This document shows positions 6,669 to 13,820 of a stretch of DNA of 32,226 nt, piece by piece. The stretch's first letter is position 1; each line of letters starts with the position of its first letter. The translations under genes and the position numbers were made by a program. This DNA comes from Candidatus Amulumruptor caecigallinarius. GTDB lineage: Bacteria; Bacteroidota; Bacteroidia; Bacteroidales; Muribaculaceae. The DNA lies in the NCBI GenBank assembly GCA_944321825.1, contig CALUMU010000021.1:1-32226 (forward strand). Reading direction: 5' to 3'. The notes under the pieces were generated by a model, which was not told the origin of the DNA, ran no database searches, and saw only the letters and a program-made list of their open reading frames with translations.

Positions 6669-7796
6669 CTAATCCGCCCCGGACCTCAGCGCAGCCAACC
6701 CCCTGTCGGTCAGCATGTATTTCTGGCGCGGATGCCGGGGCTTGTCGGGGTATAGCATGGACACAAACCCCTCTCTCATTGCCGGGTTAAGTGAATATTC
6801 CATAAAATTCTCGCGGTTCTTCAACCCTATAGCAGCCATCATCTCTTTGACAGACAATTTACTACTTGCAATCACCTTGATTAAACGGACGATATTATCA
6901 TTACCTACCTGCAACAAGCCGTCCGTACTTGTCGGGGCACTTGTCGGGGTACTTGTCGGGGTCTGTCCGCCCACCCACTCCGACGGAGGTGCTACAACCA
7001 TATACCTGTTTTTCAGCTCATTATGCTCCCCCATCATCAGATTCCTGAAAAACAGCAACAAGAAACCTATATCAGGCTCGATACCCTTGCGCACATTGCG
7101 GTAATTGGCGCGGACAAGCGCATTGCGGAAATACCACGAGTGCCGGGCAAACAGGTCGTTATCTACCTCAAAGCCGATACTGCGAAGATATTTTATTGTG
7201 AATACAGCCGTAGTCCGTGTATTACCCTCGCCAAACGGATGTATCTGCCAAATGTTTGACACGAACCTTGCGATATGCTCTACCACTACATCTGGCGGCA
7301 ACCCTCTGAACGAAAAATTCTTCTCCTGCTCCAAGTCATACTCAATCGCCCGGCGCAAATCCTCCGCATTGACATACAATACGGTGTCGCCACGAAGCAC
7401 CCACTCCTTTTTCGTGATGTCGTAGTCGCGGATTTTGCCTGCGTGCTTTAACACTCCCTCAAACAGACGGCGGTGAATCGACGTGAATCCTGTCACCGAA
7501 AAAGCAAACGACCTCTCATTCAATATCCGGGCAATATTGGCCGAAACCTTGTCAGCCTCCTCTGTGTCATCGTCATGCCGTGTCCGTACAGACTTGGACT
7601 GGTAATAGCTGTTGATAAGAGCTTTAACTTCGTCGATGCTGACATCCCCCTCGATATGCCGTGCGGCAGTCTCTTTCAGATAGTCGGATGTCTGCAAGCC
7701 GTCTACAGCCTGTAGCCCTATCGCGGTTTTCCATGCCGAAGCCTTTTCCTGCTTGTCAGGCTCTCCGCTGCGGATATATTCGTCAAAGTCAGTCAT
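6669..7796 (-). CDS. Fic family AMP-transferase-like protein
   Basis: A 375-residue Fic protein. The catalytic motif HPFGEGNTR is at residues 186-194 (canonical HPFx[D/E]GNxR), so AMP transfer from ATP to a protein hydroxyl is the expected activity. The N-terminal part (about 35-66) has a helix with HIEG followed by DVSIDEVKALI. It resembles the autoinhibitory helix of Fic proteins, but the Ser/Thr expected four residues before the Glu is Ala here. A TPTS-type repeat linker (279-291) leads to a C-terminal winged-helix-like domain (about 295-375) with LSVKEMMAAIGL and a tail LTDRGLAALR. It is a single gene with its own -7 element upstream. The target is unknown. Confidence 0.9.
   Translation of the reverse strand: MTDFDEYIRSGEPDKQEKASAWKTAIGLQAVDGLQTSDYLKETAARHIEGDVSIDEVKALINSYYQSKSVRTRHDDDTEEADKVSANIARILNERSFAFSVTGFTSIHRRLFEGVLKHAGKIRDYDITKKEWVLRGDTVLYVNAEDLRRAIEYDLEQEKNFSFRGLPPDVVVEHIARFVSNIWQIHPFGEGNTRTTAVFTIKYLRSIGFEVDNDLFARHSWYFRNALVRANYRNVRKGIEPDIGFLLLFFRNLMMGEHNELKNRYMVVAPPSEWVGGQTPTSTPTSAPTSTDGLLQVGNDNIVRLIKVIASSKLSVKEMMAAIGLKNRENFMEYSLNPAMREGFVSMLYPDKPRHPRQKYMLTDRGLAALRSGAD
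6927..6962. repeat. in-frame 12 bp tandem repeat in the Fic gene
   Basis: Three copies of ACTTGTCGGGG(C/T), encoding TPTS/APTS/TPTS in the linker between the Fic core and the C-terminal winged helix. Gain or loss of a unit keeps the reading frame, so linker length could vary between strains. Confidence 0.8.
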
Positions 7797-7818
7797 TACA
7801 ATCTAACACGCATTTATG

Positions 7819-7826
7819 CAAATATA
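7819..7826 (-). promoter_or_regulatory. -7 element upstream of the Fic gene
   Basis: TATATTTG on the minus strand, 22 bases before the ATG at 7796. No good -33 element is visible at the expected spacing. Confidence 0.5.
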
Positions 7827-7867
7827 TGAATTTAGGGACAGTTTCTCAGTGTTTTGCAGAAAAAAGC

Positions 7868-7875
7868 TATCTTTG
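7868..7875 (+). promoter_or_regulatory. -7 element upstream of the glycosyltransferase gene
   Basis: TATCTTTG matches TAnnTTTG. It lies 60 bases before the ATG at 7936 and inside the longest possible reading frame, so it argues against the upstream start at 7816. A -33 element is not clear. Confidence 0.5.
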
Positions 7876-7935
7876 TACATTGTTGCAATCCGTGTGGAGC
7901 GGACTGCCGCCCATCACAACCATCCTATCACACCG

Positions 7936-9654
7936 ATGAACCTCTACAATCAGACCGACAAGTCCACCCGCATGACGGCATTTGCAATCATTCTAGTTGC
8001 CGTCTGCGTGACTTTCCTGCCGTTTCTCGGATGCGCCCCGTTTTTCACCAAGGGGGAACCCCGTGAAGCCGTCGTGGCCCTCTCCATGCTCCAGTCGGGC
8101 GACTGGATACTACCCCTGAGCAACGGCGACGTGATCCCCTACAAACCTCCGTTCTTGGCATGGTGCATCGCCGTCATAAGCCTCGTCACCGGCGGAGTGA
8201 CAGAATACACCTCACGGCTGCCGTCAGCCATCGCCCTCATCGCCATGGTGATGGCCGGATACCGTTTCTGGAGCCGCCGGGTAGGCATACCTGCCGCCAT
8301 GATAGGAGCCGTGGTCACATTCACCTGCTTCGAGGTCTACCGCGCCGGCTTTGCCTGCCGAGTCGACATGGTGCTCACCGCGTTTATCGTCACCGGGATG
8401 TATTCACTCTACACATGGGCCATGGAACGCGACATGTCACGGCTACCGTGGGCAGCCATCCTGCTCCTTAGCTGCGGCACACTAACCAAAGGTCCGGTGG
8501 CCATCATCCTTCCCTTGCTGGCAGTGTGGCTGACGGTCATGCTCTGCGGCCACAACCTGTGGCGGTGCACATGGAAGATGGCCACCGTGGCCTTTCTCGC
8601 GCTCATAATCCCAGCCCTGTGGTACGTGGCGGCATGGCAGCGCGGCGGACAGGCGTTTCTCGACCTCGCCATGGAGGAAAACTTCGGGCGCATGACCGGG
8701 ACCATGTCATACGAGTCGCACGTCAACCCATGGTGGTACAATCTCGTGACGCTCATCGGAGGTCTGGCACCGTACACCCTGATGCTCGTGATCTTCGCCG
8801 TATGCCTGCTGATACCGCAGCTGCGCCATTCGGTGAAAAACGGCCTGTCACGATGGCGCACGGCCGACAACGCCCGAGCATTCATGTTCATCGCCCCTAT
8901 GGTAGTCCTCATATTCTACTGCTTCCCGTCGAGCAAACGCAGCGTCTACCTCCTGCCCATGTATCCGTTCTTGGCCATGCAGATAGGGCTGCTGGCTCTT
9001 TGGTGCGCCCGCAAAGCGTCAGGAGTGGTCAAATCCTACACCGGCTTCATCTGCATAGTGGCGATGCTGACATTCATCGTGTTCTGCCTGTTCCATATCC
9101 CGGCTCTGACATCGCACCACACCGCCGGACTGTCGGCCGACACCCTGCAGGCCGTCAGCGGCTTCATGGAGCCGGCTTCGTGGTGGAAGTGGGCAGTCGC
9201 CGGCATCTCATGCCTTGTAGGAGGCATAGTATTCGTGCAGCTGTTCCGCTCCGGGACATCCACGGCATTGGTGGGACTGTCAGCCGTGATGATAGCCCTC
9301 TACATGGCGTTCGGCGGCGTGTACCAGCCGGCAGCCATCTCCTATAAGACCGACATCCCCATGGCCCGCGACATAGAGCAGATACAGCCCGACGGCACGA
9401 TATACTCCTACATCGTAAGTGACATGATGCGCTTCTTCACAGCCGACTTCTACATCGGCGACCGCATCGCCCCCTTCAGCCCCACCACGTCGCCGGTCAC
9501 AGGTCTGATTCTCATCGGCGACGATGATGTCCACGAGTTCCACCGCCTTTATGACGGCAAAGTCCGTCTGGAAGCGACCGTCAAGCGGTGGGACAAAAAG
9601 AGCTGCGACATCGGACAGCCCGTCACCCTCTACCGATACGCGATAGGCAGATAA
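7936..9654 (+). CDS. GT39/ArnT-type membrane glycosyltransferase
   Basis: A 572-residue polytopic membrane protein of the dolichyl-phosphate-mannose mannosyltransferase/ArnT superfamily, which moves a sugar from a polyprenyl-phosphate donor to lipid A, protein or another acceptor at the periplasmic face. After a first membrane helix (about 13-30) comes the family signature region FTKGEPREAVVALSMLQSGDW followed by PYKPPFLAW, which carries the acidic catalytic residue of the first periplasmic loop. About ten further hydrophobic segments follow, then a soluble periplasmic C-terminus (about 460-572). The start was chosen at 7936 because the frame upstream overlaps a promoter element. Donor and acceptor are not known. 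It is followed after 36 bases by mtnN on the same strand. Confidence 0.82.
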   Translation: MNLYNQTDKSTRMTAFAIILVAVCVTFLPFLGCAPFFTKGEPREAVVALSMLQSGDWILPLSNGDVIPYKPPFLAWCIAVISLVTGGVTEYTSRLPSAIALIAMVMAGYRFWSRRVGIPAAMIGAVVTFTCFEVYRAGFACRVDMVLTAFIVTGMYSLYTWAMERDMSRLPWAAILLLSCGTLTKGPVAIILPLLAVWLTVMLCGHNLWRCTWKMATVAFLALIIPALWYVAAWQRGGQAFLDLAMEENFGRMTGTMSYESHVNPWWYNLVTLIGGLAPYTLMLVIFAVCLLIPQLRHSVKNGLSRWRTADNARAFMFIAPMVVLIFYCFPSSKRSVYLLPMYPFLAMQIGLLALWCARKASGVVKSYTGFICIVAMLTFIVFCLFHIPALTSHHTAGLSADTLQAVSGFMEPASWWKWAVAGISCLVGGIVFVQLFRSGTSTALVGLSAVMIALYMAFGGVYQPAAISYKTDIPMARDIEQIQPDGTIYSYIVSDMMRFFTADFYIGDRIAPFSPTTSPVTGLILIGDDDVHEFHRLYDGKVRLEATVKRWDKKSCDIGQPVTLYRYAIGR

Positions 9655-9690
9655 AAGATAGAAACAACTCCCTTCACAGACATACACAAT

Positions 9691-10389
9691 ATGAAAATAG
9701 CAATAATCGTAGCGATGCAGAAGGAACTGCACCTCCTGCTCGGACGTATGGGCCACGACATCCGACTGGTCACCTTCGAAGACCACCCCTACTATTTCGG
9801 CTCTATCGGACAGCACAAAATCATAGCCACGACATGCGGCATCGGCAAAGTCAATGCCGCCCTTGCCACCGACACCCTCATCCGCAACTTCACACCCGAA
9901 CTCGTCATCAACACAGGCGTAGCCGGCGGCGTGGGAGCTGACGGTGTCAAGGTGCTCGATGTGGTATGGGGCGAGCGCGTCGCATACCATGACGTATGGT
10001 GCGGTCCGGGGACCCGGTGGGGCGAAGCCGCCGACTGCCCCCTCTACTTCGAAAGCAACAAGTCGCTGATAGCCCCGGGGACTTTGGACAACATACCATC
10101 CCTGCGCAAAGGTCTCATCTGCTCGGGCGACATGTTCATCTCGCGTCCGGAAGAAGTCGATGCCATACGCAGCCGCTTCCCAGAGGTCATCGCCGTCGAC
10201 ATGGAGTCGGCCCCGGTCATGCAGACGTGCTACAAACACCGCGTACCCGTGATGGTGGCCCGCGTCATCAGCGACACCCCCGGCAGCGACGACAACATAT
10301 CGCAGTATGAAAGCTTCTGGGAAGACGCCCCGCGCGAAAGCATGGACGCACTGATGACAATCCTCGAAAACATATCGCCACAACCCTGA
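9691..10389 (+). CDS. mtnN: 5'-methylthioadenosine/S-adenosylhomocysteine nucleosidase
   Basis: A 232-residue cytoplasmic enzyme that cleaves adenine from methylthioadenosine and S-adenosylhomocysteine, the first step of S-adenosylhomocysteine recycling. Family features are the opening KIAIIVAMQKE with catalytic-region Glu12, the glycine-rich NTGVAGG at 74-80, the ribose-binding DMES with Glu172, and the catalytic Asp195 in SDTPG. The length is normal for the family. The next gene, 14 bases downstream, is luxS, which uses its product S-ribosylhomocysteine, so the two form a pathway operon. Confidence 0.95.
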   Translation: MKIAIIVAMQKELHLLLGRMGHDIRLVTFEDHPYYFGSIGQHKIIATTCGIGKVNAALATDTLIRNFTPELVINTGVAGGVGADGVKVLDVVWGERVAYHDVWCGPGTRWGEAADCPLYFESNKSLIAPGTLDNIPSLRKGLICSGDMFISRPEEVDAIRSRFPEVIAVDMESAPVMQTCYKHRVPVMVARVISDTPGSDDNISQYESFWEDAPRESMDALMTILENISPQP

Positions 10390-10403
10390 CAAGAGCGCGA
10401 CAT

Positions 10404-10889
10404 ATGGACAAGATAGAAAGCTTCAAAATCAACCATCTCGCCATGCTGCGCGGCATATACGTGTCACGCAAGGACACCACCCCCTCAGGCGATGTCCTGA
10501 CAACATTCGACATACGCATGGTCGAACCCAACCGTATGCCACACATATCCAGCCCGGCCATACACGCCATGGAACACCTCGCCGCCACCTACCTGCGCAA
10601 CGACCGCGAATGGGGCAGCCGCATCGTCTACTGGGGTCCCATGGGATGCCTCACAGGCAACTACCTCATCATCCAGGGCGACCTGCAGCCACGCGACATA
10701 CTCCAGCTCGTCCGACGCACCATGGCATACGTGGCCATGTACGACGGCCCTATACCCGGAGCCACGCCGCGTGACTGCGGCAACTACACCTTCATGGACC
10801 ATCAGGGCGCACGGCTCATAGCCCGCAAATATCTCGACGAAGTCCTCGCCGACCCCACCGACGCCAACTTCACCTATCCCGCAGAGTGA
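10404..10889 (+). CDS. luxS: S-ribosylhomocysteine lyase LuxS
   Basis: A 161-residue enzyme that splits S-ribosylhomocysteine into homocysteine and 4,5-dihydroxy-2,3-pentanedione, the precursor of autoinducer-2. The metal ligands are His54 and His58 in the HAMEH motif and Cys125 in DCGNY. The catalytic Cys82 lies in MGCLTGNY. The length is standard. Its position directly after mtnN fits the activated methyl cycle. Whether AI-2 serves as a signal here cannot be told from the sequence. Confidence 0.96.
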   Translation: MDKIESFKINHLAMLRGIYVSRKDTTPSGDVLTTFDIRMVEPNRMPHISSPAIHAMEHLAATYLRNDREWGSRIVYWGPMGCLTGNYLIIQGDLQPRDILQLVRRTMAYVAMYDGPIPGATPRDCGNYTFMDHQGARLIARKYLDEVLADPTDANFTYPAE

Positions 10890-10917
10890 CCCTCGCACCC
10901 TGCCTGTCCCACCCCCG

Positions 10918-11583
10918 ATGAAAGACCTCAAGCCGCGCAAAGGAGCCGCCTATCTGCAACGGCTCATAGCCGAGGGCGAACACGAGCATCAGGACTTCAA
11001 ATATTCGGTCAGCGATGCCCGCAAGATAGCCCGTTCGGTCTCCGCGTTCGCCAACAACAGCGGCGGCCGGCTGCTCATCGGAGTCAAGGACAACGGCGTT
11101 ATCGCCGGCGTGCGTAACGAAGAAGACCTCTACGTCGTAGAGACTGCAGCCGCCATCTACTGCCGCCCTCCGCAGGATGTCGCCTTCACAGCCTACCGCG
11201 CCGAAGGCGGAGAGGTCGTGTTCGTCGCGGAAATCGCCGAAAGCGCAGCCAAGCCCGTCATGGTAGCCGAAAGCGACGGAAGCCTACGCGCATATTACCG
11301 AGTCAACGACGAGAACATCGCAGCCTCGCCGCTCATGGTCGAGAGCTGGAACCGGCAGCGGCAACCGTCCGACGGCCCACTGCGCCTCACCCCTGCCGAG
11401 ACCCTGCTGCTGCGCCGCATAGCCGACGGCTACAACCCCACCATCGACGATTACATGCGCCTGGCCCACTGCTCCCGCCGCAGCGCCATGGAGTCCGCAT
11501 CCCACCTGCTCGCCATCGGAGTCATCACCCTCCGCCACGACGGCCACCAATGGCACCTCGCCCTTCCCCCATCCACCCCCTAA
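10918..11583 (+). CDS. AlbA_2 (Schlafen-type) domain protein
   Basis: A 221-residue protein whose first half (about residues 15-115) is an AlbA_2/Schlafen-type domain: HEHQDFKYSV, then KIARSVSAFANNSGGRLLIGVKDNG, then GV and an EDL segment. Such domains occur in predicted transcription regulators and in some RNA-cleaving or defence proteins; here no ATPase domain follows. The C-terminal portion (about 150-215) looks like a winged helix (TPAETLLLRRIADG, then AMESASHLLAIGVI), which favours a DNA-binding role. It lies 28 bases after luxS on the same strand and may be cotranscribed. The function is not known. Confidence 0.8.
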   Translation: MKDLKPRKGAAYLQRLIAEGEHEHQDFKYSVSDARKIARSVSAFANNSGGRLLIGVKDNGVIAGVRNEEDLYVVETAAAIYCRPPQDVAFTAYRAEGGEVVFVAEIAESAAKPVMVAESDGSLRAYYRVNDENIAASPLMVESWNRQRQPSDGPLRLTPAETLLLRRIADGYNPTIDDYMRLAHCSRRSAMESASHLLAIGVITLRHDGHQWHLALPPSTP

Positions 11584-11625
11584 GCCCTCAGCAGCCTCCC
11601 CCCTCATTCCCCAAGCGACCCCAAG

Positions 11626-11643
11626 CCTCCTAAGTTTCCTAAG
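11626..11643. repeat. two tandem 9 bp units
   Basis: CCTCCTAAG and TTTCCTAAG. On the other strand this is CTTAGGAAA, CTTAGGAGG, the same unit as the large array at 32094-32165. It lies 43 bases after the AlbA_2 gene stop. Confidence 0.55.
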
Positions 11644-11649
11644 TGTGCG

Positions 11650-11842
11650 GCAGGAATCCCTGTAAAACCAGATAACGTCACGGTTTCCACGTACTTACAG
11701 ACGCGAAGAACATCCCTGTCATCTGACCGTAATTGAGGCTTTCCGCACTTCGAGATTACGCGAAAATCAGCAAGCCGCTTCCATTTTCAACAATCAACAT
11801 GCCCGCCAGCGGGGACAACGCCCGGCTGACAATGCAAATTTA
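11650..11842 (-). ncRNA. candidate structured RNA in a gene-free region
   Basis: On the minus strand a -7 element TAAATTTG (11842-11835) opens a stretch of about 180 nt with no convincing ORF but several self-complementary segments. These are CCCGC/GCGGG around 11806-11817, CGTAAT/ATTACG (11760-11755 with 11733-11728), and CTGTAA/TTACAG (11700-11695 with 11665-11660) enclosing an ACGT/ACGT pair. No -33 element is evident and no Rfam family is recognised. The alternative is decayed DNA with chance pairing. The stretch 11843-11995 shows nothing else I can support. Confidence 0.3.
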
Positions 11843-11995
11843 GCAATTCACAACACATCATCCAGATAATGTTCACTGTTTTCGCCGGTGTTGAAAAAGT
11901 GGGCAAAGCAGCAACCCGACGACACTCCCCTCGAATCCGACGCAGCCGAGAACCTTTTTGAACCCATATAGCGGTTAATCCTTTTGACATTTACT

Positions 11996-12179
11996 TAAGT
12001 TAGTCAACAAAATTAATTTATATCATCAAGTCAGTCTCAAATTCGATGCTTTTGCAGTCTTTTTGGCTGACTCTGTACCCATCGTCAATCACGTAGCTCG
12101 CTACGCTCAATCCTCCTCGTCCAAATTCACCTCAAAAATACTTGCAAAATCATTCGTCCTAATTTTGTTGACTAACTTA
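11996..12179. mobile_element. 184 bp MITE-like element with 20 bp terminal inverted repeats
   Basis: The left end (11996-12015, beginning TAAGTTAGTCAACAAAATTA) is the exact reverse complement of the right end (12160-12179). The outermost bases on both sides are TA, so the element can be read as 180 bp (11998-12177) flanked by a TA target duplication, as expected for IS630/Tc1-mariner-type MITEs. The interior has no transposase. It contains a GTAGC/GCTAC hairpin near 12090-12103 and weaker inner inverted matches. It ends 16 bases before the -7 element of the HEPN remnant. TA being palindromic, the duplication is not proven. Confidence 0.65.
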
Positions 12180-12194
12180 TTCAAAGAAATTATA

Positions 12195-12202
12195 TATATT
12201 TG
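12195..12202 (+). promoter_or_regulatory. -7 element of the HEPN-remnant/MNT locus
   Basis: TATATTTG, 7 bases before the first possible ATG (12210). The nearest upstream TTG (12168-12170) lies in the MITE end at a 24 nt spacing, longer than optimal. Confidence 0.45.
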
Positions 12203-12221
12203 CACATCAATGCGACAGATT

Positions 12222-12269
12222 ATGAACGAAAAGGTTACATATTGGATTGAGATGTCAGACTATGGATAA
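12222..12269 (+). pseudogene. N-terminal remnant of a HEPN-domain toxin gene
   Basis: The frame encodes MNEKVTYWIEMSDYG and then stops (an in-frame ATG at 12210 would add MRQI). This matches the typical opening of Bacteroidetes HEPN-domain proteins of HEPN-MNT pairs (M-N-E-K-V-x-Y-W-I/L-x-x-A-x-Y-D-L-E-T-A). About 100 further residues, including the catalytic Rx4-6H motif, are missing. The stop overlaps the MNT start (ATGGATAA), so an internal deletion probably joined the first codons of the toxin gene to its end. The identification rests on recall of the family pattern over 15 residues. Confidence 0.5.
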
Positions 12270-12558
12270 AGAGCAAGCTATAAAATTGGCACAACGCTAC
12301 AAAGCGGCAGTTGCAGAGCGGCTGCCTTTAAAAGCCCTTTACCTTTACGGCTCGTACAGCAAAGGCAATCAGACAGACGACAGCGACATCGACATCGCCG
12401 TCGTCGTCGAACGCCTGAGCGACAACTATTTTGAGGACACCCCTTTGCTGTGGAAACTCAAACGCAAGATAAGCAACCTCATCGAACCCGTCCTGCTTAC
12501 AGAAGACACAGACAACCCCCTCTACGCCGACATACTAAAAACAGGCATACGGATATAG
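12262..12558 (+). CDS. MNT-type nucleotidyltransferase (orphan antitoxin)
   Basis: A 98-residue minimal nucleotidyltransferase. The signature is Gly30-Ser31 in LYLYGSYSKG and the metal-binding SDIDIAVV with Asp42 and Asp44, the pattern of MNT antitoxins that AMPylate and silence HEPN RNase toxins. The length is normal for the family. The toxin gene that should sit beside it is reduced to a 5' remnant just upstream, so the protein is an orphan here. It may protect against HEPN toxins encoded elsewhere or may be on the way to loss. The ATG at 12262 is preferred over 12247 because the family starts with a short helix before the GS motif. Confidence 0.85.
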   Translation: MDKEQAIKLAQRYKAAVAERLPLKALYLYGSYSKGNQTDDSDIDIAVVVERLSDNYFEDTPLLWKLKRKISNLIEPVLLTEDTDNPLYADILKTGIRI

Positions 12559-12586
12559 CTTTCAAGTTCGTCACATAGAGTTTCCC

Positions 12587-13423
12587 ATGGCACAATCAGA
12601 CAAAGACACCGGGCAGGCTGCGAACCGCCAGGCATCGGGCGATATAGAATATCCGCAGGTGGCTTACGTCAACGGCCAGTGCATCAACATAGTGGCATCC
12701 CTGTGGCACACCCCCGAACCGCTTGCATGGAAATCGGGGGCGGTCGCTCGCAGCAATGAAGAGGCTTGCGTGATAGCAGCTACGGCCGCATGGCTGCGGT
12801 GGCGCGAACTGATGATGGCTGAGGGACGGCTCCCCGCATCGCCCAATTTCGTCATCCCGTCATCCCACCCCTCCATATGGGACAACTTTTCGCACCTATG
12901 GAACATAGAGATGCGTTCGCCCTCAGACTGCCCTGACGGCAGCGACCCCGACGCTCTCACGCAGCTGTGTGACGACAACACGATTTGCGTCATCAACCCT
13001 ATCAGTAGCGGCCGACAGTCATCCATACGCCAGATAGAGCGGCTTGACCATGCCATCGGCGACCTCAACGCACACCGGCTCCGCCCGGTGCCGCTCCACA
13101 TCGATGCCGGTGACGAGGGACTCCTGCTGCCGTTCACCGCCCCGGAGCTGATATGGGATTTCAGATTGACCAATGTAACGTCCATTTCCGCATACTGCCC
13201 TGACGGTTCGCAGACGTTTCCCGGCACTGGATTCGTATGCTGGCGCGACCGCAAATGCGTGCCTGGCGGTATGCTGTTTGCGATCAACTATCTCGGCACC
13301 GAAATCAGCCAGATAGGCTTGAACTTCTCGCGCTCGTCCGACTCACTGATGGAACACTATCCGCGCTACGTGCGCCTCGGCTATGACGGCATCCGCAATG
13401 CCGTACTCAGCCGGCAACACTGA
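12587..13423 (+). CDS. glutamate-decarboxylase-like pseudoenzyme, PLP lysine missing
   Basis: A 278-residue protein that aligns along its whole length with the middle of glutamate decarboxylase GadB (about residues 88-350 of a 466-residue enzyme). Examples are EYPQVAYVNGQCINIVASLWH (20-41), NEEACVIAATAAWLRWR (58-73), CDDNTICVINP (128-138), HIDAGDEGLLLPF (171-183), WDFRLTNVTSISA (190-202) and INYLGTEISQIGLNFSR (233-249). The key residues are changed. The catalytic motif SxSGHKFG becomes SAYCPDGS, so His and the PLP-binding Lys are Pro205 and Asp206. The phosphate-binding serines of GSSEA are replaced (SNEEA). The N-terminal 85 and C-terminal 115 or so residues are absent. The frame is nevertheless open with no stop or frameshift. 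It cannot be a working decarboxylase. Confidence 0.75.
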   Translation: MAQSDKDTGQAANRQASGDIEYPQVAYVNGQCINIVASLWHTPEPLAWKSGAVARSNEEACVIAATAAWLRWRELMMAEGRLPASPNFVIPSSHPSIWDNFSHLWNIEMRSPSDCPDGSDPDALTQLCDDNTICVINPISSGRQSSIRQIERLDHAIGDLNAHRLRPVPLHIDAGDEGLLLPFTAPELIWDFRLTNVTSISAYCPDGSQTFPGTGFVCWRDRKCVPGGMLFAINYLGTEISQIGLNFSRSSDSLMEHYPRYVRLGYDGIRNAVLSRQH

Positions 13424-13449
13424 TGTTTTCGCACACCCCGCCGACCTAC

Positions 13450-13479
13450 GCATTGTAGATTTGCCAAAAACTACAATGC
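13450..13479. promoter_or_regulatory. 9 bp inverted repeat carrying a TAGATTTG element
   Basis: GCATTGTAG (13450-13458) and CTACAATGC (13471-13479) are perfect complements with a 12 nt loop. A plus-strand TAnnTTTG match (TAGATTTG, 13456-13463) overlaps the left arm. It could be an operator over a weak promoter for the short ORF at 13483, or a stem-loop ending the decarboxylase-like gene. No T-run follows. Confidence 0.35.
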
Positions 13480-13482
13480 AAC

Positions 13483-13716
13483 ATGGAAACAACCGAACCT
13501 ACCAACCGCCCACGCCGCAAAGCGACACGATGGGACAAGCCCGTATCATGCAAACTCTATCTCCACTCCAAAGGCCACGCATCTGCCATCTTCACGTATT
13601 GTAAGCTGAGAGATGGAATCATATTGAGGAGGCTGGTGTGGCCCTTTCTAAATCTTATCAGTGTAAGATATTGGCGGTTTTTGGAATGTGGAGAGGGTAA
13701 TGTTTGTGGAAATTAG
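13483..13716 (+). CDS. doubtful 77-residue ORF
   Basis: The frame starts METTEPTNRPRRKATRWDK and is basic and GC-rich for its first half, like the neighbouring genes. The second half is AT-rich and rich in Trp, Arg and Cys, which suggests frame read-through of non-coding DNA. No family is recognised. It may be the 5' end of a decayed gene. The rest of the 397 bases between 13423 and nadB holds only the inverted repeat at 13450 and the nadB -7 element. Confidence 0.25.
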   Translation: METTEPTNRPRRKATRWDKPVSCKLYLHSKGHASAIFTYCKLRDGIILRRLVWPFLNLISVRYWRFLECGEGNVCGN

Positions 13717-13724
13717 TATCTTTG
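13717..13724 (+). promoter_or_regulatory. -7 element of the nadB operon
   Basis: TATCTTTG followed by CA, about 97 bases before nadB. A -33 element at the expected distance is not obvious. Confidence 0.55.
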
Positions 13725-13820
13725 CATGTTTAGGTATCTCCAGATGGCAAAATAAATGCGGATGCCTGATATAGATGCTTAAACAGGTAGATATCGATAT
13801 TTACATAATGGCATAAGTAT

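Noticed and set aside
7816-7935. Upstream start for the glycosyltransferase
   Set aside because: The extra 40 residues overlap a TAnnTTTG element and lack homology; the hydrophobic N-terminus follows naturally from the ATG at 7936.
8526-9347. 273-residue plus-strand ORF inside the glycosyltransferase
   Set aside because: It is His/Arg/Pro-rich in the manner of an off-frame translation of GC-rich DNA.
9280-10392. 370-residue minus-strand ORF opposite mtnN
   Set aside because: It is a long frame created by GC-rich codons of mtnN and the glycosyltransferase. The mtnN frame has clear family motifs; this one has none.
12664-13287. 207-residue antisense ORF opposite the decarboxylase-like gene
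   Set aside because: The sense frame aligns with GadB along its whole length, so the antisense frame is a shadow.
13483-13716. Functional gene downstream of the decarboxylase-like ORF
   Set aside because: Listed only as doubtful: composition changes halfway and the nadB promoter begins at its stop codon.
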